DNA of 13,173 nucleotides from an uncultured bacterium (GCA_937912185.1 CALDOH010000069.1:1-13173); one strand, 5' to 3'; positions 6,793 through 12,540 are shown, counted from the first letter of the stretch. Notes: generated from the letters alone by a model not told the origin. Translations and numbers: made by a program.

Positions 6793-6814
6793 ATAGACAT
6801 ACTTATTGTATTAT
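6786..6814 (+). promoter_or_regulatory. Consensus sigma-70 promoter of the 6860-7150 gene
   Basis: TTGACA (6786-6791), 17-base spacer, TATTAT (6809-6814). Start expected near 6821, leader about 40 nt. The -35 is embedded in ATATTGACAAA, an 11-mer repeated at 7936-7946 and 10791-10801 in two other promoters. Confidence 0.85.
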
Positions 6815-6841
6815 CCCCTATTATCTCAAGTGTCCCTTTAA

Positions 6842-6856
6842 TCACCTAGGAGGTGA
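6842..6856 (+). promoter_or_regulatory. SD site inside a perfect hairpin
   Basis: TCACCT-AGG-AGGTGA: a 6-bp perfect inverted repeat with 3-nt loop. Its 3' half and loop together form AGGAGGTGA, a full-length SD, and its 5' half is the same sequence as the anti-SD of 16S rRNA. When folded it would hide the ribosome-binding site of the ATG at 6860. Confidence 0.6.
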
Positions 6857-6859
6857 AGT

Positions 6860-7150
6860 ATGGAACAACCGATAGTAATCTACACGCTGTATTTCATCAG
6901 CGGTATCTTACTGGGATTTGTACCTCATTTTTTCATCGGTGCTGTCACCGACTCTCGAATCCTGGCTAGACTTCCTATCGGAGTCACTGTTGCGGCAATC
7001 GCCTATCTCCTCACCCTACAAGGGTTTGATTTTGTAGAAAATCCCATATACACGATTCATCGTTGGGGAATTGGCATCGCCATACTCTGTGGCTCACTTC
7101 TGGGCAACTACTTTTCCTACAAGCTTCTTGTTCGTACTTCCGGAAATTAG
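6860..7150 (+). CDS. Small membrane protein of unknown function (96 aa)
   Basis: Three predicted membrane helices, about residues 7-27, 39-54 and 68-88, with a short charged turn (TDSRILAR) after the first, and a basic C-terminal end (YKLLVRTSGN). I do not recognise the family. The ATG at 6860 is fixed by a near-perfect SD at 6848-6856. It is a stand-alone unit: promoter 6786-6814, terminator 7140-7164. Composition is moderately GC-richer than the neighbouring AT-rich genes. It lies divergent to purB and just upstream of two other cassettes on the same strand, each separately terminated, so no operon is implied. Confidence 0.75.
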   Translation: MEQPIVIYTLYFISGILLGFVPHFFIGAVTDSRILARLPIGVTVAAIAYLLTLQGFDFVENPIYTIHRWGIGIAILCGSLLGNYFSYKLLVRTSGN

Positions 7151-7164
7151 TTTTCCGGTTTTTT
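7140..7164 (+). terminator. Rho-independent terminator of the 6860-7150 gene
   Basis: CCGGAAA (7140-7146), loop TTAGT, TTTCCGG (7152-7158), then T-run to 7164. The stop TAG (7148-7150) is in the loop. Confidence 0.9.
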
Positions 7165-7171
7165 ATTTGCC

Positions 7172-7200
7172 TTGACAATAATGTAGATTAGTACTAATTT
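7172..7200 (+). promoter_or_regulatory. Promoter of the HD-domain gene
   Basis: TTGACA (7172-7177), 17-base spacer, TAATTT (7195-7200). The -35 is perfect and the -10 poor (3 of 6), so activity may be low or activator-dependent. Leader about 40 nt. Confidence 0.5.
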
Positions 7201-7248
7201 AGCTAGAATCGTTCGTACCCTGAAATCACCCCAACGAGAGGAGCCTAT

Positions 7249-7899
7249 GTGGCTATCGACGTCAGCCGTCGGGTAAACAATCGAATCACTCGATATTCAC
7301 CCGGTGGTAATCTGGACCACACAGCCAAACTCTATCGTGCTATGGCGGCTATCCGTCATCCCCAGGTAATGGCGCATACCGATCGGGTGGCGCTTCTGGC
7401 CGAAAAGGTCGCCCAGGCCATGGGCAAGGATACCAAGGCGGCTTTCTTTGCTGGCTTACTTCATGACTTCGGCAAAATCGTCTTGCCGGACACCCTATTT
7501 GATGGCCACAACATCTCGGCCGATGAATACACCAACATCAAGTCACACGCCATTTCCGGTTTTGATATCCTGGGTGAATTCCACATGTTCACCGCTCTGT
7601 GTGCCGGTCTGCACCACGCTCTTTACAACCGCGGCTATGGGCTAACCATTGATGATTTCCCTAGTGGGATCACCCTACCGCTGATCAAGAAGGTCCTAGA
7701 GATCGCTAGCATCGTCTCGATCTGCGATTTCATCGATGCCTACACCCACCGCAAGACCAAGCTCAAGCACAGCCCAGCTAGTCAGGGCAAAGCTCAAGGC
7801 CAGTCCTTGCGTGAGCTACTCTTGGCTCAGTATCCCGGTGATGCAAATATCATTGATCTGGCTCTAAAAACCAACTGTGAGTTTGCTCCGGCAGACTAG
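7249..7899 (+). CDS. HD-GYP-like phosphohydrolase domain protein
   Basis: 216 residues forming one HD-fold domain with a short N-terminal lead. The metal-binding set of the HD-GYP branch is readable: His43 (HTDRVALLAEKVA), His72-Asp73 with Lys76 (LLHDFGKIVLP), His100 (IKSHAISGFDIL), His122-His123, and Asp160 (SICDFIDAYTHRK). The motif that in cyclic-di-GMP phosphodiesterases reads HHE-GYP is here HHALYNRGYG, so the Glu and the final Pro are absent; the substrate may be another nucleotide or phosphoester. No sensor, receiver or membrane domain is attached, unlike most HD-GYP proteins. The GTG at 7249 follows GAGAGGAG (7236-7243); the ATG at 7247 is out of frame and soon stops. GC-rich codon usage; own promoter and terminator. 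Confidence 0.82.
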   Translation: MAIDVSRRVNNRITRYSPGGNLDHTAKLYRAMAAIRHPQVMAHTDRVALLAEKVAQAMGKDTKAAFFAGLLHDFGKIVLPDTLFDGHNISADEYTNIKSHAISGFDILGEFHMFTALCAGLHHALYNRGYGLTIDDFPSGITLPLIKKVLEIASIVSICDFIDAYTHRKTKLKHSPASQGKAQGQSLRELLLAQYPGDANIIDLALKTNCEFAPAD

Positions 7900-7906
7900 A
7901 AATATT

Positions 7907-7930
7907 CCGTCAGTTCTCTGACGGTTTTTT
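7907..7930 (+). terminator. Rho-independent terminator of the HD-domain gene
   Basis: CCGTCAG (7907-7913), tetraloop TTCT, CTGACGG (7918-7924), TTTTTT. Perfect 7-bp stem, 7 nt past the stop. Confidence 0.93.
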
Positions 7931-7938
7931 ATTTGATA

Positions 7939-7967
7939 TTGACAAAATCTATATTATATGATATAAA
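7939..7967 (+). promoter_or_regulatory. Consensus sigma-70 promoter of the 8033-8494 gene
   Basis: TTGACA (7939-7944), 17-base spacer, TATAAA (7962-7967). Start near 7974, leader about 59 nt. Shares ATATTGACAAA with the promoters at 6783 and 10791. Confidence 0.85.
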
Positions 7968-8032
7968 AATATACTGCTCTTTTCGTGTTCGATCCGCCCG
8001 TTGATGACTGTCTCTAAACCGGAGGTGCTCTC

Positions 8033-8494
8033 ATGAGCAAACGTCTGTCCGTCCTGATCCTGTCCCTTCTCACTGTGCTGGTGGCCTTCCAGGTCGCCGA
8101 GTTCTGGACTGCCCCGCAATCCCCGGCCGACTTCATCAAGTCCAGCATCGCCATGCGGCGTGTCCAGGACCAGGTCCGGGAGGCCTTCGACAAGGGCGGC
8201 GATGCCGCCGTCGAGATGATGGCCAACCAGCCAGTCACCGAGATGGGCTACAGCTTCACCGTCAGCCTGACGTACGGCGAAGATGGGGTCTACTCTTGGA
8301 CCGATGCCTTCGTCAGCCTGTACGGCGATCCCAACGAGGCCTACATGGCCACGGGTCGAACCTTCTACGACAAAAAGGTCCTGGCGGAGTGGAATACTCC
8401 TTACGAGCCTCCGCACCAGACCCTGGTGTCCATGACCACGGCGCTGCGTACCAGCAACATCCTGCTCAAGCGCACCGCCATACTGCGCAGTTGA
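8033..8494 (+). CDS. Exported or membrane-anchored protein of unknown function (153 aa)
   Basis: An N-terminal signal/anchor (MSKRLSVLILSLLTVLVAF, residues 1-19) is followed by a soluble domain of about 130 residues with no cysteines and several aromatic residues (YSFTVSLTYGEDGVYSWTDAF near 73-93). I do not recognise it. The ATG at 8033 has GGAGGTG at 8021-8027, well placed; the start codon lies in a weak hairpin (TGCTC-TCAT-GAGCA, 8026-8039). This is one of the most GC-rich ORFs in the window, with C- or G-ending codons almost throughout, although it is flanked by AT-rich promoter and terminator DNA. Opposite-strand and +1 ORFs of 155 and 68 residues over the same bases are shadows caused by that composition. 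Promoter 7939-7967 and terminator 8514-8540 make it a self-contained unit. Confidence 0.78.
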   Translation: MSKRLSVLILSLLTVLVAFQVAEFWTAPQSPADFIKSSIAMRRVQDQVREAFDKGGDAAVEMMANQPVTEMGYSFTVSLTYGEDGVYSWTDAFVSLYGDPNEAYMATGRTFYDKKVLAEWNTPYEPPHQTLVSMTTALRTSNILLKRTAILRS

Positions 8495-8506
8495 TCACCT
8501 GATCAA
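8491..8506. repeat. Perfect 7-bp inverted repeat over the stop codon
   Basis: TTGATCA-CC-TGATCAA. It includes the TGA stop (8492-8494) of the exported-protein gene and precedes its terminator by 7 nt. It could be an extra 3' hairpin or a protein site; no T-run follows. Confidence 0.5.
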
Positions 8507-8513
8507 TGCCGGT

Positions 8514-8540
8514 AGCTAGCATGAATTTGCTAGCTTTTTT
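8514..8540 (+). terminator. Rho-independent terminator of the 8033-8494 gene
   Basis: AGCTAGCA (8514-8521), loop TGAATT, TGCTAGCT (8528-8535), T-run to 8540. Perfect 8-bp stem. Confidence 0.9.
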
Positions 8541-8610
8541 CTTTGCATAAAATAAAAAAGGGTAGAACACTTAAGTCTAATTCCCTCTTATGAAGACTGC
8601 CTTTTATTTT

Positions 8611-8688
8611 ACCCCCCTCTAACTCCCCTTATGAAGGGGGAGAACCAAAAAATTCCTCCCCTTAGTAAGGGGAGGTTGGGAGGGGTTA
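8611..8688. repeat. Nested inverted repeat (two facing copies of a C/G-rich unit)
   Basis: Two imperfect copies of a unit of about 35 bases face each other: ACCCCCCTCTAACTCCCC... (8611-8643) and the reverse complement of AACCCCTCCCAACCTCCCC... (8688-8654). Each copy contains its own hairpin: CTCCCCTT/AAGGGGGAG (8623-8642, one unpaired G) and CCTCCCCTT-AGT-AAGGGGAGG (8655-8675, perfect 9 bp). The right copy includes the typA stop codon (8686-8688). The pattern resembles the C-tract/G-tract interspersed repeats seen in many environmental bacterial genomes; that it is multi-copy here is inference. Confidence 0.75.
8646..8675 (-). terminator. typA terminator formed by the repeat
   Basis: On the minus strand CCTCCCCTT-ACT-AAGGGGAGG (8675-8655) is followed by AATTTTTTGG, which is a good rho-independent terminator 10 nt past the typA stop. 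The right half of the repeat therefore has a job as well. Confidence 0.75.
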
Positions 8689-10464
8689 ACGTTTTATTTT
8701 TCTTCGTTCAGTTTCACTCAAATACTGTTTGCGTAGACGGACATGATCGGGAGTCACTTCTAGGTATTCATCATCTGAGATTATTTCCAAACCTTTTTCA
8801 ATACTAAGGATGGCTGGTGGCACTAAAGCAATGGCTTCGTCAGCACCTGAGCTACGCATATTAGAAAGTTGCTTACCTTTGGTTGGATTGACCATCATGT
8901 CAGCACCTTTGGCAGTATTGCCAAGGACCATACCTTCATAAACTTCTACACCCGGCCCAACATATAATGCGCCGCGATCTTGAAGATTGAATAATGAAAA
9001 TCCCAAAGCTTTGCCAGTGGCCATAGAAACCATAGAGCCAACGTCTCGTTTTTTGATCTCACCAGTATGTGGCCGATAACCAATCATCCGAGCACACAGG
9101 ATACCTTCACCACGAGTATCGACAGTAAATTCACCTCGATAGCCAAGTAGGCCTCTAGTTGGTATTTCAAATATCAAACGCATTTGACCATTATTACTCT
9201 TCATATCAATAGCAATACCTTTGCGCTTGCCCATTTTCTCCATGACAATGCCAGAGCTTACTTCAGGTACATCAATAGTTACTTCTTCAAATGGTTCAAA
9301 TTTTTTGCCATCACGCTCTTCGATGATTACCTGTGGCTGTGATACCTGTAGTTCAAAACCTTCACGACGCATAGTTTCAATCAAGATAGCGGCGTGTAGC
9401 TCACCCCGACTATATACTTTGAAACTATCGCCAGAAAAATCAATTTTCAAACCAACGTTTACTTCTAGTTCTTTTTCTAGACGTTCTTTGATTTGTTTGC
9501 TGGTGACATACTTGCCTTCGCGTCCAGCAAAAGGAGAATTGTTGACCAAAAAGTCTAGTGAGATAGTCGGTTCGTCTACAGTGATAGCTGGTAGTGCCTC
9601 TTGATCAGCTGATACACAGAGTGTTTCACCAATATCAATATTAGGGAAACCTGACACCATCACAATATCTCCAGCGACTGCTTCTTCGGTTTCTTTGCGC
9701 TCTAGACCATGGAAGGTAAAAAGCTTGGTAACTTTACCAGTAGCATCAGTGCCATCCATTTTCTTAAGGATCAAGTTTTGACTATTTTTGATAGTACCTT
9801 CATAGATACGGCCAATAGCTAAACGTCCGAGGAAATTGTCATAGGCAAGGTTGAAAACCTGAAAACGTAGTGGGGCTGCTATATCTGATTTGGCGGCCGG
9901 TACTTTTTCTAAAATTACATCTAGTAGCGGCATGATATCCTTGTCTTCATCAGTCAAATATCTTTTGGCCATACCATGTTTGGCAATACTGTATACTGTT
10001 GTAAAGTCTAATTGCTCATCAGTAGCACCGAGATCCATAAATAGTTCAAAAACTTGTTCATGAGCCAGATTAGGATTGGCGGCTGGCTTATCAATTTTGT
10101 TGAGAATAACAATTGGCTTGAGGCCTAGCTCCAGAGATTTCTTTAGTACAAATCTAGTCTGAGGCATCGGACCTTCCTGAGCATCGACAACTAGTAGCAC
10201 ACTATCGATTGAGCGCAGTACTCGCTCTACTTCTGAGCCAAAATCAGCATGTCCTGGAGTATCAACGATATTTATCTTGGTATCTTTATAAAAAATAGAC
10301 GCATTTTTGGAATAAATAGTAATACCACGCTCTTTTTCGAGCGTGTTTGAGTCCATACCGACACTTTCAGCAGATACAGCGCCAGTTTGTTTGAGAATCG
10401 CATCGGTCAAAGCAGTCTTGCCGTGATCAACGTGAGCTATAATTGCGATATTTCTTATTTCCAT
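8686..10464 (-). CDS. typA: Ribosome-associated GTPase TypA/BipA
   Basis: A translational GTPase that binds the 70S ribosome and aids ribosome assembly and stress adaptation. 592 residues against about 605 in the family, so complete. G1 AHVDHGKT (10-17); the TypA signature MDSNTLEKERGITI (37-50, containing G2); G3 DTPGH (68-72); G4 NKID (122-125); then the EF-G-like domains II, III and V, including GRLAIGRIYEGTI, the RGELHAAILIETMRREGFE block and the family-specific C-terminal part with RGLLGYRGEF and TRGEGI. A short basic tail ends it. Start ATG at 10464 is fixed by homology (MEIRNIAIIAHVDHGKT). A TTGACA/TATCAT promoter lies directly upstream, so the mRNA should begin at the ATG. It stands alone, terminated by the repeat at 8646-8675. 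Confidence 0.97.
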   Translation of the reverse strand: MEIRNIAIIAHVDHGKTALTDAILKQTGAVSAESVGMDSNTLEKERGITIYSKNASIFYKDTKINIVDTPGHADFGSEVERVLRSIDSVLLVVDAQEGPMPQTRFVLKKSLELGLKPIVILNKIDKPAANPNLAHEQVFELFMDLGATDEQLDFTTVYSIAKHGMAKRYLTDEDKDIMPLLDVILEKVPAAKSDIAAPLRFQVFNLAYDNFLGRLAIGRIYEGTIKNSQNLILKKMDGTDATGKVTKLFTFHGLERKETEEAVAGDIVMVSGFPNIDIGETLCVSADQEALPAITVDEPTISLDFLVNNSPFAGREGKYVTSKQIKERLEKELEVNVGLKIDFSGDSFKVYSRGELHAAILIETMRREGFELQVSQPQVIIEERDGKKFEPFEEVTIDVPEVSSGIVMEKMGKRKGIAIDMKSNNGQMRLIFEIPTRGLLGYRGEFTVDTRGEGILCARMIGYRPHTGEIKKRDVGSMVSMATGKALGFSLFNLQDRGALYVGPGVEVYEGMVLGNTAKGADMMVNPTKGKQLSNMRSSGADEAIALVPPAILSIEKGLEIISDDEYLEVTPDHVRLRKQYLSETERRKIKR

Positions 10465-10470
10465 TGGCAG

Positions 10471-10499
10471 ATGATAACAGAAATAGGGCTTTGTGTCAA
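10471..10499 (-). promoter_or_regulatory. typA promoter predicting a leaderless mRNA
   Basis: Minus strand TTGACA (10499-10494), 17-base spacer, TATCAT (10476-10471), then only six bases (CTGCCA) before the ATG at 10464. A start 7 bases after the -10 falls on the A of the ATG. Confidence 0.82.
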
Positions 10500-10793
10500 T
10501 TGTACAGTACGTTTTAGCTACAATAATTAGACTTGATCTACTATATAAATATTAATAGGACCACGTCGCGCCTCGCTGTAGCTCTTTAGAGCATAGGCGG
10601 GTCAATATTTTGGGGTTAAAATAAAGAAAAAACATCTCCTTGGGTAAGGAGATGTTTTTGTGGGGTCGCACTGTAGAGCGTATCGGAACTGAGTTGATGT
10701 TTATTTCAGACGATTTTGAGCTGCCAAAACTATCTTTCGCATAGCTTAAAATAAAGTAACTCGCTCTTGATTTTAGAACGTTAGAACTATATA
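10500..10793. other. Gene-free stretch upstream of the 10902 operon
   Basis: The 437-base gap 10465-10901 starts with the typA promoter and ends with the operon promoter and leader. In between I see no convincing gene. A minus-strand ORF of 82 codons (10800-10552) has no SD, runs through the terminator hairpin at 10628-10659 and overlaps the plus promoter. Recognisable structures are a hairpin at 10569-10599 (CGCCT/AGGCG outside, GCTCT-TT-AGAGC inside), whose text GTAGCTC...AGAGCA recalls a tRNA D-arm with a shortened loop, and the strong terminator. A small RNA ending at that terminator is possible; the AT-rich 10535-10556 could supply its -10, but no good -35 is seen. Confidence 0.5.
10628..10659. 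terminator. Strong bidirectional terminator hairpin
   Basis: Perfect 14-bp stem: AAAAACATCTCCTT (10628-10641), loop GGGT, AAGGAGATGTTTTT (10646-10659). T-runs on both strands allow termination in either direction. No obvious gene ends here, which is itself notable. Confidence 0.85.
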
Positions 10794-10822
10794 TTGACAA
10801 AATAGTCTAAATATGCTATTAT
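10794..10822 (+). promoter_or_regulatory. Strong promoter of the 10902-12440 operon
   Basis: TTGACA (10794-10799), 17-base spacer, TGC-TATTAT (10814-10822, extended -10). A perfect TATAAT (10820-10825) overlaps at a longer spacing. Start near 10829, leader about 73 nt. The -35 lies in the shared 11-mer ATATTGACAAA. Confidence 0.87.
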
Positions 10823-10854
10823 AATATGTTATTTGGCGCCTATGCCATAACCCC

Positions 10855-10875
10855 TACCACGAGGGTATCGTGGTA
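10855..10875 (+). promoter_or_regulatory. Hairpin in the 5' leader of the 10902 operon
   Basis: TACCACGA (10855-10862), loop GGGTA, TCGTGGTA (10868-10875): perfect 8-bp stem, 15 nt before the SD AGGAGGT. A competing pairing GGTA/TACC (10872-10884) and GGGT/ACCC (10863-10879) is possible, so a two-state leader cannot be excluded. No T-run, so not a terminator. Confidence 0.6.
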
Positions 10876-10901
10876 ACCCGTACCTTAACAGGAGGTCGAT
10901 C

Positions 10902-11753
10902 ATGAACAGAGCGGAGTATCGTTCCCTTCTCGGACAGCTCCCGATCAAGAACCCGACAGCAGAAGACATGGCTCGCCTGTGTCCCCACCTCACCCAAGAA
11001 CAAGCCGTGGAGGCTTTTACCACGGGCAGCGGCTACGTCGCCTGTCCTCCGCTTCGCATCCGCGGCGCCTTCCAGATCATCTCCTATCGCAAGGAGTGGG
11101 TCGAGAAGGTCAAGATTTCGCGTGTGAAGGACGGTGAAGAAGACGCCAGTGTCACTGGCAACAAGAACCACCCTCCCCGGCTCCAGTATGCCTACGCGAG
11201 CCGTACCGTTAGGTCCTACGCCGATGGTAAACCGCACGGTGATCTCTTGACCGAGTATCAGTACATGAAAGAAGCGATGGCTTTCGCCGAAGCCAACTGG
11301 GGCGACGAGCTCATCCTGGATGACTGGGAGTCTGTTGTCTCGTTCTACGTTCAGGATCCAACCGACCTGGTCAACGATCGCTATCACCGAGACTATCCGC
11401 GCACCAAAGCGGTACTCTACGTGACGCTGAGTCGTGACCTCAACAAGATCATCAACGACCACTCCAAGCCCGAAAGCGTGCTCTTCGATGAGGCCATCGC
11501 CCAGATGACTCTCGATGATCATGTCTGGAACGAGCTCAAGGGTGGGCGAGGTGGCTTTACCGAATTCAACTGTGCCCACTGTGGAGCGGGTCTCTTACTC
11601 TCGTCTTGCACGGGATGCGGTCACCGGTTCCGTGATGACCATTTCCGCTCTGGCTGGCACACGCCGCTGTCACCGAAGATGGTTGCTTTCCTCCGTGAAA
11701 GCGGACACGAGTTCGCGATTGATCCCGAAGTTGCTTGGGAGAAAGAGCGATAA
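10902..11753 (+). CDS. Hypothetical protein with C-terminal zinc ribbon (283 aa)
   Basis: I do not recognise the main body. The N-terminal third is helical (MNRAEYRSLLGQLPIKNPTAEDMARLCPHLTQEQAVEAF), the middle is a mixed, charged, soluble domain rich in Tyr, Asp and Arg (for example DPTDLVNDRYHRDYPRTKAV, 152-171), and near the end is a clean zinc ribbon: Cys224-x2-Cys227-x8-Cys236-x2-Cys239 followed by His-Arg-Phe. No signal peptide or membrane helix, so cytosolic; nucleic-acid or protein binding through the ribbon is a fair but unproven guess. ATG at 10902 follows AGGAGGT (10890-10896). It is the first gene of a two-gene operon from the strong promoter at 10794. GC-rich, C/G-ending codons set it apart from typA and from the right-hand membrane genes. 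A 241-codon opposite-strand ORF here is a composition shadow. Confidence 0.8.
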   Translation: MNRAEYRSLLGQLPIKNPTAEDMARLCPHLTQEQAVEAFTTGSGYVACPPLRIRGAFQIISYRKEWVEKVKISRVKDGEEDASVTGNKNHPPRLQYAYASRTVRSYADGKPHGDLLTEYQYMKEAMAFAEANWGDELILDDWESVVSFYVQDPTDLVNDRYHRDYPRTKAVLYVTLSRDLNKIINDHSKPESVLFDEAIAQMTLDDHVWNELKGGRGGFTEFNCAHCGAGLLLSSCTGCGHRFRDDHFRSGWHTPLSPKMVAFLRESGHEFAIDPEVAWEKER

Positions 11754-11831
11754 CGCTTAAACCCGATAAAGCACATGTTCCATGAACCCTGCCTCGAACA
11801 ATGAGGTAATTTCCCTTGATGGAGGATTCCA

Positions 11832-12440
11832 ATGAGTGACAAGAAAGCTCCCCGTAACACCACCGCCGATGACCCGATCGTTCACCTGGCCGGAGCCATG
11901 GCCGATGGTGATGACTTCATCCCCAACCAGGAAGCTCAGGGTCAGCGTGGCCTCGTGAACAGCGACACCCTGCCGACCGACATGGGACACGGTGGAAGTG
12001 AATCCAAGGAGATTCTCGAAGCCGCCGGCGTCAAGTTCCTCGACGAAGTCGAGGGTGATCCCATGTTTCAGTACGTGGAGCTGCCCGAAGGCTGGGAGAA
12101 GCGTGCTACCGACCACTCCATGTGGTCCCACCTCGTCGACGACAAGGGTCGTAAACGAGCCAGCATCTTCTACAAGGCTGCCTTCTACGACCGCAGCGCT
12201 CACATGAGCCTGGAACGACGCTACCAGACCCGGCGTGACTACGATCGTCAGGACAAGGAAGGCGTTGCCATCGCTGAAGTACTGGACGGCGACACCGTCA
12301 TACACACGACTGAACCGATCAAACTGCCCGAAGATCGGGACAAGCAGTACGCTGAAGCTCGGAAGGCCGACGAAGCCGCGCACGCGTGGCTCGACGAGAA
12401 CTTCCCCGAATGGCAGAGCCCCTCTGCCTACTGGGACTAA
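11832..12440 (+). CDS. Hypothetical acidic protein (202 aa), second gene of operon
   Basis: Soluble, acidic protein without cysteines, signal peptide or membrane helix. The first 60 residues look disordered (Asp, Gly, Thr, Gln-rich). The core at about 85-130 carries a distinctive string, ELPEGWEK...MWSHLVDDKGRKRASIFYKAAFYDR, followed by RRYQTRRDYDR. The pattern 'W-S-x-L-x-D-x-x-G-x-x-R-A-x-I-F-Y-K-A-A-F-Y-D-R' seems to me like that of uncharacterised proteins known from bacterial and phage genomes, but I cannot name a family. The end (AWLDENFPEWQSPSAYWD) is aromatic. ATG at 11832 follows GGAGGA (11821-11826). It lies 78 nt after the zinc-ribbon gene with no promoter visible between them, so the two are probably co-transcribed. 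GC-rich like its partner; ends at the terminator 12474-12502. Confidence 0.8.
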   Translation: MSDKKAPRNTTADDPIVHLAGAMADGDDFIPNQEAQGQRGLVNSDTLPTDMGHGGSESKEILEAAGVKFLDEVEGDPMFQYVELPEGWEKRATDHSMWSHLVDDKGRKRASIFYKAAFYDRSAHMSLERRYQTRRDYDRQDKEGVAIAEVLDGDTVIHTTEPIKLPEDRDKQYAEARKADEAAHAWLDENFPEWQSPSAYWD

Positions 12441-12473
12441 CCTCCCTAGGTCATTAAACCCCTCGCAAAGGGA

Positions 12474-12502
12474 TGAGAGCCTGACCAGCTCTCACTTTTT
12501 TT
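12474..12502 (+). terminator. Rho-independent terminator of the 10902-12440 operon
   Basis: TGAGAGC (12474-12480), loop CTGACCA, GCTCTCA (12488-12494), C, then seven T (12496-12502). Confidence 0.9.
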
Positions 12503-12506
12503 ACTT

Positions 12507-12540
12507 AAAAACACCACATTATATGGTGTTTCTTAATTTT
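12507..12540. terminator. Second, bidirectional terminator-like hairpin
   Basis: AAACACCA (12509-12516), loop CATTATA, TGGTGTTT (12524-12531), T-rich on both sides (to 12540 on plus, TTTTTAAG on minus). Probably backs up the plus-strand terminator and ends the minus-strand unit coming from 12627. Confidence 0.65.

Noticed and set aside
7949..8416. 155-codon minus-strand ORF opposite the exported-protein gene
   Set aside because: It runs into the plus-strand promoter and leader and lacks a ribosome site; the plus frame has signal peptide, SD and terminator.
8545..8610. Loose hairpin AAAAGG...AGTCT...AGACT-CCTTTT downstream of the 8033 terminator
   Set aside because: Arms are short and separated by unpaired stretches; a perfect terminator already lies just upstream.
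10552..10800. 82-codon minus-strand ORF in the large intergenic gap
   Set aside because: It passes through a perfect 14-bp terminator hairpin and into the -35 of the operon promoter, without SD. Not called, though the region could be a multi-copy repeat.
10854..11579. 241-codon minus-strand ORF opposite the zinc-ribbon gene
   Set aside because: GC-rich antisense shadow; the plus-strand ORF has the promoter, SD and zinc ribbon.
11757..12383. 208-codon minus-strand ORF opposite the 11832 gene
   Set aside because: No SD or promoter on that strand; low-complexity Val/Gly-rich translation typical of an antisense frame.
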